The translations under genes and the position numbers were made by a program. A DNA stretch of 25,511 nucleotides. Source: Candidatus Omnitrophota bacterium. Lineage in GTDB: Bacteria > Ratteibacteria > UBA8468 > B48-G9 > DSTR01. The stretch covers positions 1 through 25,511 of the forward strand of contig JAMWDF010000009.1 in NCBI GenBank assembly GCA_023818865.1, given 5' to 3'. This document shows positions 7,380 to 14,355 of the stretch, piece by piece (the first letter of the stretch is position 1; each line of letters starts with the position of its first letter). A model generated the notes under the pieces. That model had not been told where the DNA came from. It was given only the letters and a program-made list of their open reading frames with translations, and did not search any database.

Positions 7380-8399
7380 ATGCACAAAATTTTGGTAGCC
7401 GCTACGCTCATTCATGCGCTACTATTTTATCCTGTTTACGCCCATCTGTGTGATAATGTCTTCCGCCAAGCTGATAAATTGATTGTCAAACCAGAGACAT
7501 ACAACCTCTCGGTAAGAGACAGCGCCACCTTTAAGATTTTCTTACAAAACAATATGGATCGCGGCATAGCGGAGATAAGTCTCCAGGCAGAAAGTCCTGC
7601 TTTCTCCTTTACCATCAGTCCCAACCGGATGTCCATTCCTAAAGACCAGCGCGTCTACTTTACTGTGACCATGGTCCCAAAGCCCGGAATCCGTACTGGT
7701 AATTATCCAATTAGTTTTCGCCTTGTCGGCGGGGGTAGAGAATTCAAGTCCTTTTCCCTTGCCGGACAGAGGGAGGATTCAGGGATAGAGACGAAAAAGG
7801 AAGAAAGACCATCCGTTCTGAACCCAGACAGTCTCCTTCAGGTCAAAAAAATCCAGACCGGACCAAGAATCGATGGAATTATTAACGAAGATTGCTGGAA
7901 AGAAGCAGCCGTGGCTAGTAACTTTACCACTAGGACCGGAAATAAGCCCACCCAACCCACTGTCTGCCTTCTGATCTTTGACCAGCAGGCACTCTATTTA
8001 GGTTTTTATTGCCGGGAGGAAAATCTTTCTTTGTTAAGTGACAAAGACAAACTGGAAATCTTTCTTTCGCCCACGGCTGAAGGCAGAGCCTCCTATGCCT
8101 TGACCCTCACTTCCACCGGAACGCTGGCCGCTCGTCAGTTAGATTCAGCCGGGAATTGGAAACCATGGATTAGTTCTCAAATCCGGAGTGCTACAAACAA
8201 AGGATTTTCTTCTTGGTCAGCAGAGATAGCCATTCCTTTCGTTACTCTGGGGATTTCTCCTCCAGTTTCCCCTGCTGTGTGGTCTTTCACCGTTGTCCGG
8301 TCCCGCGCCGCCGGGCAGGGCGAAGAAACTTTCTGGGCAGCAGATGCTTCCGGTTATCACCGATCTTCAGGAACGGGTTTCGTTCTTCTTAAACCGTGA
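7380..8399 (+). CDS. Exported protein with CBM9-like C-terminal domain
   Basis: 339 aa with a clear signal peptide (residues 1-21, cleavage probably after VYA). Residues about 30-130 form a beta-rich domain of the kind placed between modules in extracellular proteins (LSVRDSATFKIFLQN ... TGNYPISFRLVGGG), possibly NEW3-like or Ig-like. A charged linker covers about 131-150. Residues about 155-339 match the carbohydrate-binding family 9-like fold: PRIDGIINEDCWKEA near its start, then ALYLGFYCREE, DKLEIFLSP, WSAEIAIPF and WSFTVVRSR. Such domains bind sugars or act as non-enzymatic domains in surface proteins. GGGGGAG lies just before the ATG. Its stop overlaps the next GTG start by 4 nt. Confidence 0.85.
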   Translation: MHKILVAATLIHALLFYPVYAHLCDNVFRQADKLIVKPETYNLSVRDSATFKIFLQNNMDRGIAEISLQAESPAFSFTISPNRMSIPKDQRVYFTVTMVPKPGIRTGNYPISFRLVGGGREFKSFSLAGQREDSGIETKKEERPSVLNPDSLLQVKKIQTGPRIDGIINEDCWKEAAVASNFTTRTGNKPTQPTVCLLIFDQQALYLGFYCREENLSLLSDKDKLEIFLSPTAEGRASYALTLTSTGTLAARQLDSAGNWKPWISSQIRSATNKGFSSWSAEIAIPFVTLGISPPVSPAVWSFTVVRSRAAGQGEETFWAADASGYHRSSGTGFVLLKP

Positions 8400-9700
8400 A
8401 ACGCTTGACTTTTCGTGCCTCTTTCCGTCATGAAAACTCCTGGCCAGTTCAGAACCCTGGCCGGAATAAAAAACTAACTCCTTTGTTCCATAAGTTAAGA
8501 AGTTACGAATTTACTTTCAGCCCGGAACAAGCCGCCGGCCTGCAGAGACAATCCCCTCTGAAGGCGATGGCCAACTTTTACCAATTATTCAGGCAGTCCC
8601 GGATTAACCGAGCTTCTATTGGTTATTTCTGCCATCTGATCCCAGAGGAAATTATTCTCGCGGCCGGCTTACAACCGGTTCGCCTTTGCGTCACCAGTAG
8701 TTCCTTGGCCCGCAGTGGGGAGGAAATAGTCTCGGCTGAATGCTGTCCGGTGATTAAATCAATCTTGGGATTAGCCAGTAGCGATTTCCTGGCTGAGCTT
8801 CCTCTGCTTGTAATCCCGGGCAGTTGCGACGGAAAGATGAAACTAGCAGAGTTGCTTTCTGCGAGAACCGAAGTATATTTTTTGGATCTAGGGCGTGGAG
8901 GTGAATATACTTCTGGAACTCCCCAGTGGGCCGAAAAATTCAAACAGTTGCTCCACTTTCTCAAGAAACGCTATCAGGTCAGCATCACTCGGCAGAAAAT
9001 TATTCAAGCCTGTAGCCTGACTAATGCCCGGACAGCAGCTTTCCGAAGTCTTTATCAGTTCCGGGCACACCATCCTGGCGTTATTTCCGCTATTGATTAT
9101 TTTGTCATTACCTCTGCCTCCTTCATAAGCCATCCCAAGGTATGGACAGAACAGACTAACACTCTCCTGGAGGAAGCGGCTGGTCTGCCGCCTAGCCACT
9201 GTCAGTCACCCCGAATTCTGCTGGCTGGTTCTCCTATTGTTTTCCCTGCTTTCAAGATTCTTGAAGTTATGGATGAAGCTGGATTGGAGGTAGCAGCAGA
9301 GCTTACCTGTAGTGGTTACGGTCACCTTTTTGACCCAGTTCAAATTGACGAAGAAACAGAAGACGGACTGTTGCGCGCTTTGGCTTTGAAGTATGTGGCC
9401 GGTTCTCTCTGTCCCTGTTTCCTAAATTTAAACAAATTGGCTGACCGGATGATTAGCCTGGCTGAAGAATACAAAATTGATGCTGTTATCTATTATATCC
9501 TCAGGCTTTGTCAAGTATACGAACTGCAGGCAACAGCTCTCAGGCAAATCTTAAAAGATAAAGGAATTCCATTTTTCTCAATCAAGACAGACCTAGAAGG
9601 AGAAGACCGAGGACAACTACGCACACGGCTGGAAGCCTTCCGCGAAATGATCGGGGGAAGAAGTGACCAGTGCAAAGCAAAGAATCAAAGCCGGGATTGA
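8396..9700 (+). CDS. 2-hydroxyacyl-CoA dehydratase D-subunit-like (HgdB/BcrB family) protein
   Basis: A 434-aa member of the 2-hydroxyglutaryl-CoA dehydratase/benzoyl-CoA reductase subunit family, iron-sulfur enzymes that need one high-energy electron from an ATP-driven activator. Family features: VGYFC-like IGYFCHLIPEEIILAAG (75-91), ECCP (115-118), GSCDGKMK (142-148), a Cys pair CPC (339-341), LCQVYE (371-376) and the C-terminal GQLRTRLEAFREM. C144, C339 or C341, and C372 are candidate cluster ligands. The GTG start overlaps the previous stop by 4 nt and has no Shine-Dalgarno; an ATG at 8567 after GAAGG is an alternative that leaves the domain almost whole. No second catalytic subunit follows, so it may work alone or as a homodimer. 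The substrate is unknown. Confidence 0.85.
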   Translation: MKRLTFRASFRHENSWPVQNPGRNKKLTPLFHKLRSYEFTFSPEQAAGLQRQSPLKAMANFYQLFRQSRINRASIGYFCHLIPEEIILAAGLQPVRLCVTSSSLARSGEEIVSAECCPVIKSILGLASSDFLAELPLLVIPGSCDGKMKLAELLSARTEVYFLDLGRGGEYTSGTPQWAEKFKQLLHFLKKRYQVSITRQKIIQACSLTNARTAAFRSLYQFRAHHPGVISAIDYFVITSASFISHPKVWTEQTNTLLEEAAGLPPSHCQSPRILLAGSPIVFPAFKILEVMDEAGLEVAAELTCSGYGHLFDPVQIDEETEDGLLRALALKYVAGSLCPCFLNLNKLADRMISLAEEYKIDAVIYYILRLCQVYELQATALRQILKDKGIPFFSIKTDLEGEDRGQLRTRLEAFREMIGGRSDQCKAKNQSRD

Positions 9701-10445
9701 TATTGGCTCAGTCACCACTAAATGTGTCGTTGTCCAGGGAAGGCAAACCATTGCTTCTCATATCATTAGAACAGCGATCAACCCAGAACAGGCAGCTAGG
9801 GAGGTGCTGGAAAAAGCCCTGGGCCAAGGTTGTTTGAGTCCTTCCTTGGTAGACAAAGTGGTCTCAACTGGCTATGGCCGGCGACGCTGTCTGTTTGCCA
9901 ACCAGATAGTTACTGAAGTCACCGCAGCCGCTGCTGGTGCTTACTGGCTCAATCACCTCCAACCAGCCTTGGTTATCGATGTGGGTGGGCAGGATACCAA
10001 AGTGATTCTGGTAGGAAAAGACGCCAGGGTAGTAGACTTCCTGATGAATGATAAGTGCGCGGCCGGGACTGGACGCTTCCTGGAAATGATGGCCGTTTCC
10101 TTGGACACAGATATTGACGGTCTCTCCAGCCTAGCCAAGGCGGCTCATCACCCAGCCAGCATCAATAGCACATGTAGTGTTTTTGCAGAAAGTGAGGTAG
10201 TCTCCCTAATTGCTCAGGGAATTATCCGGGAAGACATCGCTGCCGGAGTATTTCTCTCTATCGCGGCCAGAATTGCCAGTATGGTCAAGCAGTTCCCAGA
10301 AAGTAGTGAGATTCTTTTTTGTGGGGGAGGAGCCAAAAGTTCTGGGCTTCATCTTGCCCTAGAAAAAACCTTAAACCGCCAAATAAAAATATTACCCCAG
10401 CCACAATTTGTGGTTGCCCTTGGTGCCGTTCTAGCTTCTGAATAG
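9663..10445 (+). CDS. BadF/BadG/BcrA/BcrD-type ATPase, HgdC-like dehydratase activator
   Basis: A 260-aa ATPase of the ASKHA fold that drives electron transfer to 2-hydroxyacyl-CoA dehydratases. The ATP-binding blocks are GIDIGSVTTKCVVV (11-24), VIDVGGQDTKVI (104-115) and FCGGGAKSSG (219-228). The bridging [4Fe-4S] ligands are C132 (NDKCAAGTGRFLEMM) and C171 (NSTCSVFAESEVVSL). Their spacing of 39 residues equals that of C127 and C166 in Acidaminococcus HgdC. The GTG start follows GGGGGAAG and overlaps the dehydratase-like gene by 38 nt, so the two should be made together. The cluster is oxygen-sensitive in known members, which fits an anaerobe. It is the last gene of this run; no terminator is visible before the next promoter. 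Confidence 0.94.
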   Translation: MTSAKQRIKAGIDIGSVTTKCVVVQGRQTIASHIIRTAINPEQAAREVLEKALGQGCLSPSLVDKVVSTGYGRRRCLFANQIVTEVTAAAAGAYWLNHLQPALVIDVGGQDTKVILVGKDARVVDFLMNDKCAAGTGRFLEMMAVSLDTDIDGLSSLAKAAHHPASINSTCSVFAESEVVSLIAQGIIREDIAAGVFLSIAARIASMVKQFPESSEILFCGGGAKSSGLHLALEKTLNRQIKILPQPQFVVALGAVLASE

Positions 10446-10453
10446 AACTCCCT

Positions 10454-10482
10454 TTGACCCAACCTTTTTTCCAGGCTAAAAT
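10454..10482 (+). promoter_or_regulatory. Promoter of the M18 aminopeptidase gene
   Basis: TTGACC (10454-10459), a 17-nt spacer, then TAAAAT (10477-10482), each one base from the sigma70 consensus. The start site would lie near 10489, with AAGGAA (10491-10496) as ribosome binding site before the ATG at 10503. Confidence 0.7.
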
Positions 10483-10502
10483 TAACTGTTAAGGAAAAGA
10501 CT

Positions 10503-11864
10503 ATGGACCGAAGAAATGCTTGGAAAACTTGGAGAGAACAAACGAGAAACGAAGCTTTGAGTTTTGCCGAAGGTTATAGATATTTTTTAACCAACAATAA
10601 GGTAGAACGCAAATTTGTTCAGGGTTCCCTTACGCTGGCTGAAGAGCACGGATACCAACCAATTAAGAGCTATCACCGTTTAAAACCCGGTGATAGGGTT
10701 TATGCGGTCAACAGAAACAAACAGATAGTTTTCTGCCAAATTGGAGAGAAACCTCTGAGTAGTGGTGGACAGTTGATTGCTGCTCATATAGATTCGCCCA
10801 GACTTGACCTGAAAACCGACCCAGTTTACGAAGAAAGTGGTTTGACACTTCTTAAAACATATTACTACGGCGGGATTAAGAAGTACCACTGGTTGAATAT
10901 ACCTCTGGCTTTATACGGTACCGTGATTCTGAAAAATGGGGAGAAAAAAGAGATCTGCGTGGGAGAAGACCCTGGCGACCCAGTATTCACCATTACAGAC
11001 CTTTTGCCCCATTTAGCGAAAGACCAGATGAAAAAGACGATTGAAGAGGGATTCCCAGGAGAAAATCTAAATATTCTTGCTGGTAGTTTCCCCAGAAAGG
11101 GTGGCAAAAAAGAATCAGTTAAAAGCCACTTTCTTCACCTGTTAAGAGAGAAATGGGGAATTGAGGAAGAAGATCTCATCAGCAGCGAATTTAGAGCTGT
11201 CCCGGCAGGACCAGCCAGGGATTTAGGCCTGGATAGAAGTATGATTCTGGGTTATGGCCAGGATGATCGGGTGTGTGCTTACACCGGCCTTCAGGCTCTC
11301 TTAAATATTTCCTCCGCGGTAAAAAGCTGTTTTTGCCTTCTGGTCGACCAGGAAGAAATAGGCAGTTATGGGGCGACCTCTGCTCAATCGTCATTCTTCC
11401 AGGGATTTGTGGAGGAACTGTTTGAAAAAACCGGAATGGAGGCGAAAAACCAGAGAGTTTTTTATGAAAACTCAAAGGCTATTTCTGCCGATGTAGCCGC
11501 GGCTTTTGACCCTACCTATCGGGAAGCTTTTGACCTTCGGAATGCTGCCCAGATTGGCAGCGGCGTGGTTCTGGAAAGAACCACCGGAGCAAAGGGAAAG
11601 GCAGGAAGCACTGAACCAACGGCAGAATATCTTTCATACTTAAGAAATATCTTTGATAGAAACCGCATCTGTTGGCAAACAGGGGAACTGGGCAAAGTGG
11701 AGCAGGGGGGCGGAGGGACCGTAGCTACATTTTTCGCCCGGTTGAACATTGATACCGCCGACTGCGGCGTCCCAGTTTTATCCATGCATTCTCCTTTTGA
11801 AGTAACCAGTAAAGCAGACATCTACTCCGCTTACCAGGCTTATTCTGCTTTTTACCTTGGATAA
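10503..11864 (+). CDS. M18-family aminopeptidase (aspartyl aminopeptidase-like)
   Basis: A cytoplasmic zinc exopeptidase of 453 aa, the usual length. The metal and catalytic residues expected for M18 are all visible: H95 (AAHIDSPR), D254/D255 (GYGQDDRVCAY), E284/E285 (DQEEIGSYGATSAQS), D330 (SADVAAAFDP) and H429 (SMHSPFE). The loop around YYGGIKKYHWLNIPLALYG is typical of the family. Human and yeast relatives remove N-terminal acidic residues; the specificity of bacterial members varies, so I do not give a symbol. It has its own promoter at 10454-10482. The YjbQ-like gene starts 3 nt after the stop and is probably co-transcribed. Confidence 0.95.
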   Translation: MDRRNAWKTWREQTRNEALSFAEGYRYFLTNNKVERKFVQGSLTLAEEHGYQPIKSYHRLKPGDRVYAVNRNKQIVFCQIGEKPLSSGGQLIAAHIDSPRLDLKTDPVYEESGLTLLKTYYYGGIKKYHWLNIPLALYGTVILKNGEKKEICVGEDPGDPVFTITDLLPHLAKDQMKKTIEEGFPGENLNILAGSFPRKGGKKESVKSHFLHLLREKWGIEEEDLISSEFRAVPAGPARDLGLDRSMILGYGQDDRVCAYTGLQALLNISSAVKSCFCLLVDQEEIGSYGATSAQSSFFQGFVEELFEKTGMEAKNQRVFYENSKAISADVAAAFDPTYREAFDLRNAAQIGSGVVLERTTGAKGKAGSTEPTAEYLSYLRNIFDRNRICWQTGELGKVEQGGGGTVATFFARLNIDTADCGVPVLSMHSPFEVTSKADIYSAYQAYSAFYLG

Positions 11865-11867
11865 GGC

Positions 11868-12278
11868 ATGAAAATAATTAGCCTTAACACCAGAAATCGC
11901 CGGGAAATGGTGGAAATAACTTCTCAGGTGAATAAACTAATAGAAGATGAGAAGATAAGGACTGGCTTTTGCCTGGTCTTTGTCCCCCACACCACTTGTG
12001 GTGTAACTATTAATGAAAATGCTGACCCTTCCGTTAGGGCTGATATTTTGGCTATTTTGGCTAGATTAGCCCCAGAGAAGGGCAATTACCAGCATGGGGA
12101 GGGCAATTCTGACGCTCATGTCGCTTCTTCTCTGGTGGGGCACTCAATTCTTGCTCCGGTAATCAATGGTCGGCTGGCTCTGGGAACATGGCAGGGGATC
12201 TTTCTATGCGAGTTTGATGGGCCTCGTTCCCGGCAAGTCTGGGTAAAGATTATTGCCGAAACTGGAGACGTCAGCTAA
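11868..12278 (+). CDS. yjbQ: YjbQ/UPF0047-family protein
   Basis: 136 aa, the normal size for this small widespread family, which forms compact trimers. E. coli YjbQ has a weak thiamine-phosphate synthase activity, but the true role is unsettled. Family blocks: FVPHTTCGVTINENADPSV (about 38-56), YQHGEGNSDAHVASSLVG (77-94), and LALGTWQGIFLCEFDGPRSR (about 106-125). His and Asp/Glu residues in the first two blocks probably bind a metal. The ATG lies 3 nt after the aminopeptidase stop, inside the same transcript. Nothing in the neighbourhood points to thiamine metabolism. Confidence 0.92.
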   Translation: MKIISLNTRNRREMVEITSQVNKLIEDEKIRTGFCLVFVPHTTCGVTINENADPSVRADILAILARLAPEKGNYQHGEGNSDAHVASSLVGHSILAPVINGRLALGTWQGIFLCEFDGPRSRQVWVKIIAETGDVS

Positions 12279-12286
12279 AGCTTTCT

Positions 12287-12316
12287 TTGACAGGAACGTG
12301 GTTTCTAAAATATAAT
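12287..12316 (+). promoter_or_regulatory. Consensus sigma70 promoter of the Macro-Nudix gene
   Basis: TTGACA (12287-12292), an 18-nt spacer, then TATAAT (12311-12316). Both hexamers match consensus exactly, which is the best promoter in the window. The start site would be near 12323, about 24 nt before the ATG; the Shine-Dalgarno there is weak (CGAG). Confidence 0.8.
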
Positions 12317-12346
12317 CAGGTAAGTTGAACAATACCCGAGACAATT

Positions 12347-13315
12347 ATGAACAAAGCCATTTTTTATTTCTCTGGAGCGCGGTGGGAAATAAAACAGGGA
12401 GACCTGACCGCTGAAGCATCAGAAGCCATTGTTAATGCGGCAAATAGCCAGATGGTGATGGCTGGCGGGTTAGCTCTGGCTATTAAGAAAAAAGGAGGCA
12501 ACGTTATTGAAGATGAGGCCAGGCAGCATTGCCCTGTCTCCTTGGGAGAATCTATAGTCACTGGCGCTGGTAATCTACCAGCCAGGTTTGTTATCCACAC
12601 GGTAACCGTAGATGAGCAGGGAAGGTCCGGAAAAGACATTGTTCGCCGGGCAACCAGAAATGTACTAACCTGGGCGCGGAACCTGAAGCTGGAAAGTTTG
12701 GCTTTTCCAGCTCTCGGTTGTGGAGTAGGGGGCCTGACAATCCAGGAGGCCGCTACTGTTATGATAGAGGAATGCCTGGCAAATATGGGACTCAGCCCTT
12801 ATCCCCGCTGCTTAACATTTGTCCTCTGGTCAGAACAGAATTTCTTGGACTTTCTGAAAATTGCGGATATCTTTTTGGCTAGGCTCACTGAGAAAACCTT
12901 CCGCAATCCATTACCCACAGTGGATATCATCATTTCCATCGGCCAGGAAGTAGTGCTCATTAAAAGAAAAAACTACCCTTATGGTTGGGCTTTACCCGGG
13001 GGATTTGTAGACTACGGAGAAAGTCTGGAGGAAGCAGCCATCAGAGAAGCGAAAGAGGAAACTACCCTGGAAGTGAAAGAACTAAAACAGTTTCATACTT
13101 ACTCTGAACCCGGGCGTGACCCGCGTTTTCATACCATCGCTACCGTTTTTACGGCCAGGGCTGACGGAGAACCCCAAGCCGGCGATGACGCTCAAGAGAT
13201 AGGTATCTTTACCCGGGAACGGTTACCCTGCCCGATAGTTTTTGACCATGACCACATACTCCAAGATTATTTTAATTGGCGCCAGAAGGAAAATCTACAA
13301 AAGGGTTTTGCCTGA
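12347..13315 (+). CDS. Macro domain-Nudix hydrolase fusion (probable ADP-ribose processing)
   Basis: A 322-aa two-domain protein. Residues about 12-172 form a Macro domain: GDLTAEASEAIVNAANS (18-34, with the adenine-contacting Asp and the conserved Asn), GGLALAIKKKGG (40-51), and a phosphate loop ALGCGVGGL (122-130). The GGGV and following Asp typical of MacroD hydrolases are not seen, so binding or another specificity is possible. Residues about 190-312 form a Nudix domain, with box G219-x5-E225-x7-R233-E234-x2-E237-E238. The glycine near the end of the box is Thr240. YSEPGRDPRFHTIATVF (252-268) resembles ADP-ribose pyrophosphatases. The family assignments are known and the joint role in ADP-ribose turnover is my inference. 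It has its own consensus promoter. Confidence 0.9.
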   Translation: MNKAIFYFSGARWEIKQGDLTAEASEAIVNAANSQMVMAGGLALAIKKKGGNVIEDEARQHCPVSLGESIVTGAGNLPARFVIHTVTVDEQGRSGKDIVRRATRNVLTWARNLKLESLAFPALGCGVGGLTIQEAATVMIEECLANMGLSPYPRCLTFVLWSEQNFLDFLKIADIFLARLTEKTFRNPLPTVDIIISIGQEVVLIKRKNYPYGWALPGGFVDYGESLEEAAIREAKEETTLEVKELKQFHTYSEPGRDPRFHTIATVFTARADGEPQAGDDAQEIGIFTRERLPCPIVFDHDHILQDYFNWRQKENLQKGFA

Positions 13316-13323
13316 AAGTCAAA

Positions 13324-13356
13324 GTTATTAACCTAAGAACTTAGGAACTTAATAAC
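13324..13356 (+). promoter_or_regulatory. Hairpin covering the trpS ribosome binding site
   Basis: GTTATTAA (13324-13331) and CCTAAG (13332-13337) pair with CTTAGG (13340-13345) and TTAATAAC (13349-13356), with a 2-nt loop and one 3-nt bulge: 14 base pairs ending at the base before the trpS ATG. The only Shine-Dalgarno-like bases (AGGAA, 13343-13347) lie inside it. It may lower or regulate trpS translation, or be an operator. No T-run follows, so it is not a typical terminator. Confidence 0.5.
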
Positions 13357-14340
13357 ATGAAGATTGTCCTTAGTGGGATGCGTCCAACCGGCCCGTTACA
13401 CATTGGACATTTCTTCGGAGCTCTGCTGAACTGGCGCCAACTTCCCGATCAGGGCTACCGCTGCTTTTATATGATTGCCGACTGGCACGCACTCAGCACC
13501 GAGTACGCTAGCCCTCAGCAAATAAGGAATAATGTTGAAGAGGTAGCCCTTGATTTTCTGGCGGCCGGGCTTGACCCACAGAAAAGCACCATTTTCGTCC
13601 AGTCGGATGTCCCGGAACATACCGAACTACACTTGTTGCTTTCTATGATTACACCGGTGGCCTGGCTGGAACGAAACCCTGTTTACAAAGAGCAACTAGA
13701 AGCCCTTCAGGATAAGGAGTTAAACACCTATGGCTTTCTGGGATATCCGGTACTCCAGGCAGCGGATATTCTCATCTACAAAGCCAATTGTGTCCCCATT
13801 GGCATTGACCAACTGCCCCACCTTGAATTGACCAGAGAAATTTCCAGACGGTTCAACTATCTTTATGGTCCGCTCTTTCCCGAACCAGAGGCCTTATTGA
13901 CAGAAACCCCTAAGATACCTGGGACCGATAATCGGAAGATGAGTAAATCTTATAATAACTGCATCTATCTGAAGGACGGCCCGGAGACAATCAGAGAAAA
14001 AATAACTAACATGTTTACCGACCCCCGAAGAATTTATCGCCGGGACCCTGGACATCCAGAAAGCTGCCCTGTCTTTGCTTACCACCAATTGTTCAATCTG
14101 GCAGAGGCACAGTCAATTGCCGCCAGCTGTATCTCTGCGGCAATTGGGTGTACTGACTGCAAGAGAAATCTGGCTGAAAAAGTTGTCTCTTTTCTCCAGG
14201 TTATCCGGGAGAAAAGACAGGCTCTTGACGCTGACCGAGAGTTGGTGCGGAAAATTTTAGCTGCCGGTGGGCAGACAGCCCGAGCCGTAGCCTCTGAGAC
14301 ACTCGGGCAAGCAAAAAAAGCGTGTAGTTTCAAACCATAA
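13357..14340 (+). CDS. trpS: Tryptophanyl-tRNA synthetase
   Basis: Charges tRNA-Trp; a class I synthetase of 327 aa, the usual bacterial length. GMRPTGPLHIGHFFGAL holds the HIGH signature at residues 15-18, and KMSKS lies at 194-198 (DNRKMSKSYNN). Other family blocks are ADWHALST, LERNPVYKEQ, YPVLQAADILIY and GIDQLPHLELTREI. The ATG at 13357 directly follows a strong inverted repeat (13324-13356). It heads a tight run with hisC (15-nt gap) and the c-di-AMP genes. No separate promoter is clear, so transcription may come through from the Macro-Nudix promoter. Confidence 0.98.
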   Translation: MKIVLSGMRPTGPLHIGHFFGALLNWRQLPDQGYRCFYMIADWHALSTEYASPQQIRNNVEEVALDFLAAGLDPQKSTIFVQSDVPEHTELHLLLSMITPVAWLERNPVYKEQLEALQDKELNTYGFLGYPVLQAADILIYKANCVPIGIDQLPHLELTREISRRFNYLYGPLFPEPEALLTETPKIPGTDNRKMSKSYNNCIYLKDGPETIREKITNMFTDPRRIYRRDPGHPESCPVFAYHQLFNLAEAQSIAASCISAAIGCTDCKRNLAEKVVSFLQVIREKRQALDADRELVRKILAAGGQTARAVASETLGQAKKACSFKP

Positions 14341-14355
14341 CGGAGTTAACAAAAA

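Noticed and set aside
13316..13356. T-box or tryptophan leader before trpS
   Set aside because: The gap is only 41 nt with no specifier loop, no leader peptide with Trp codons and no terminator T-run.
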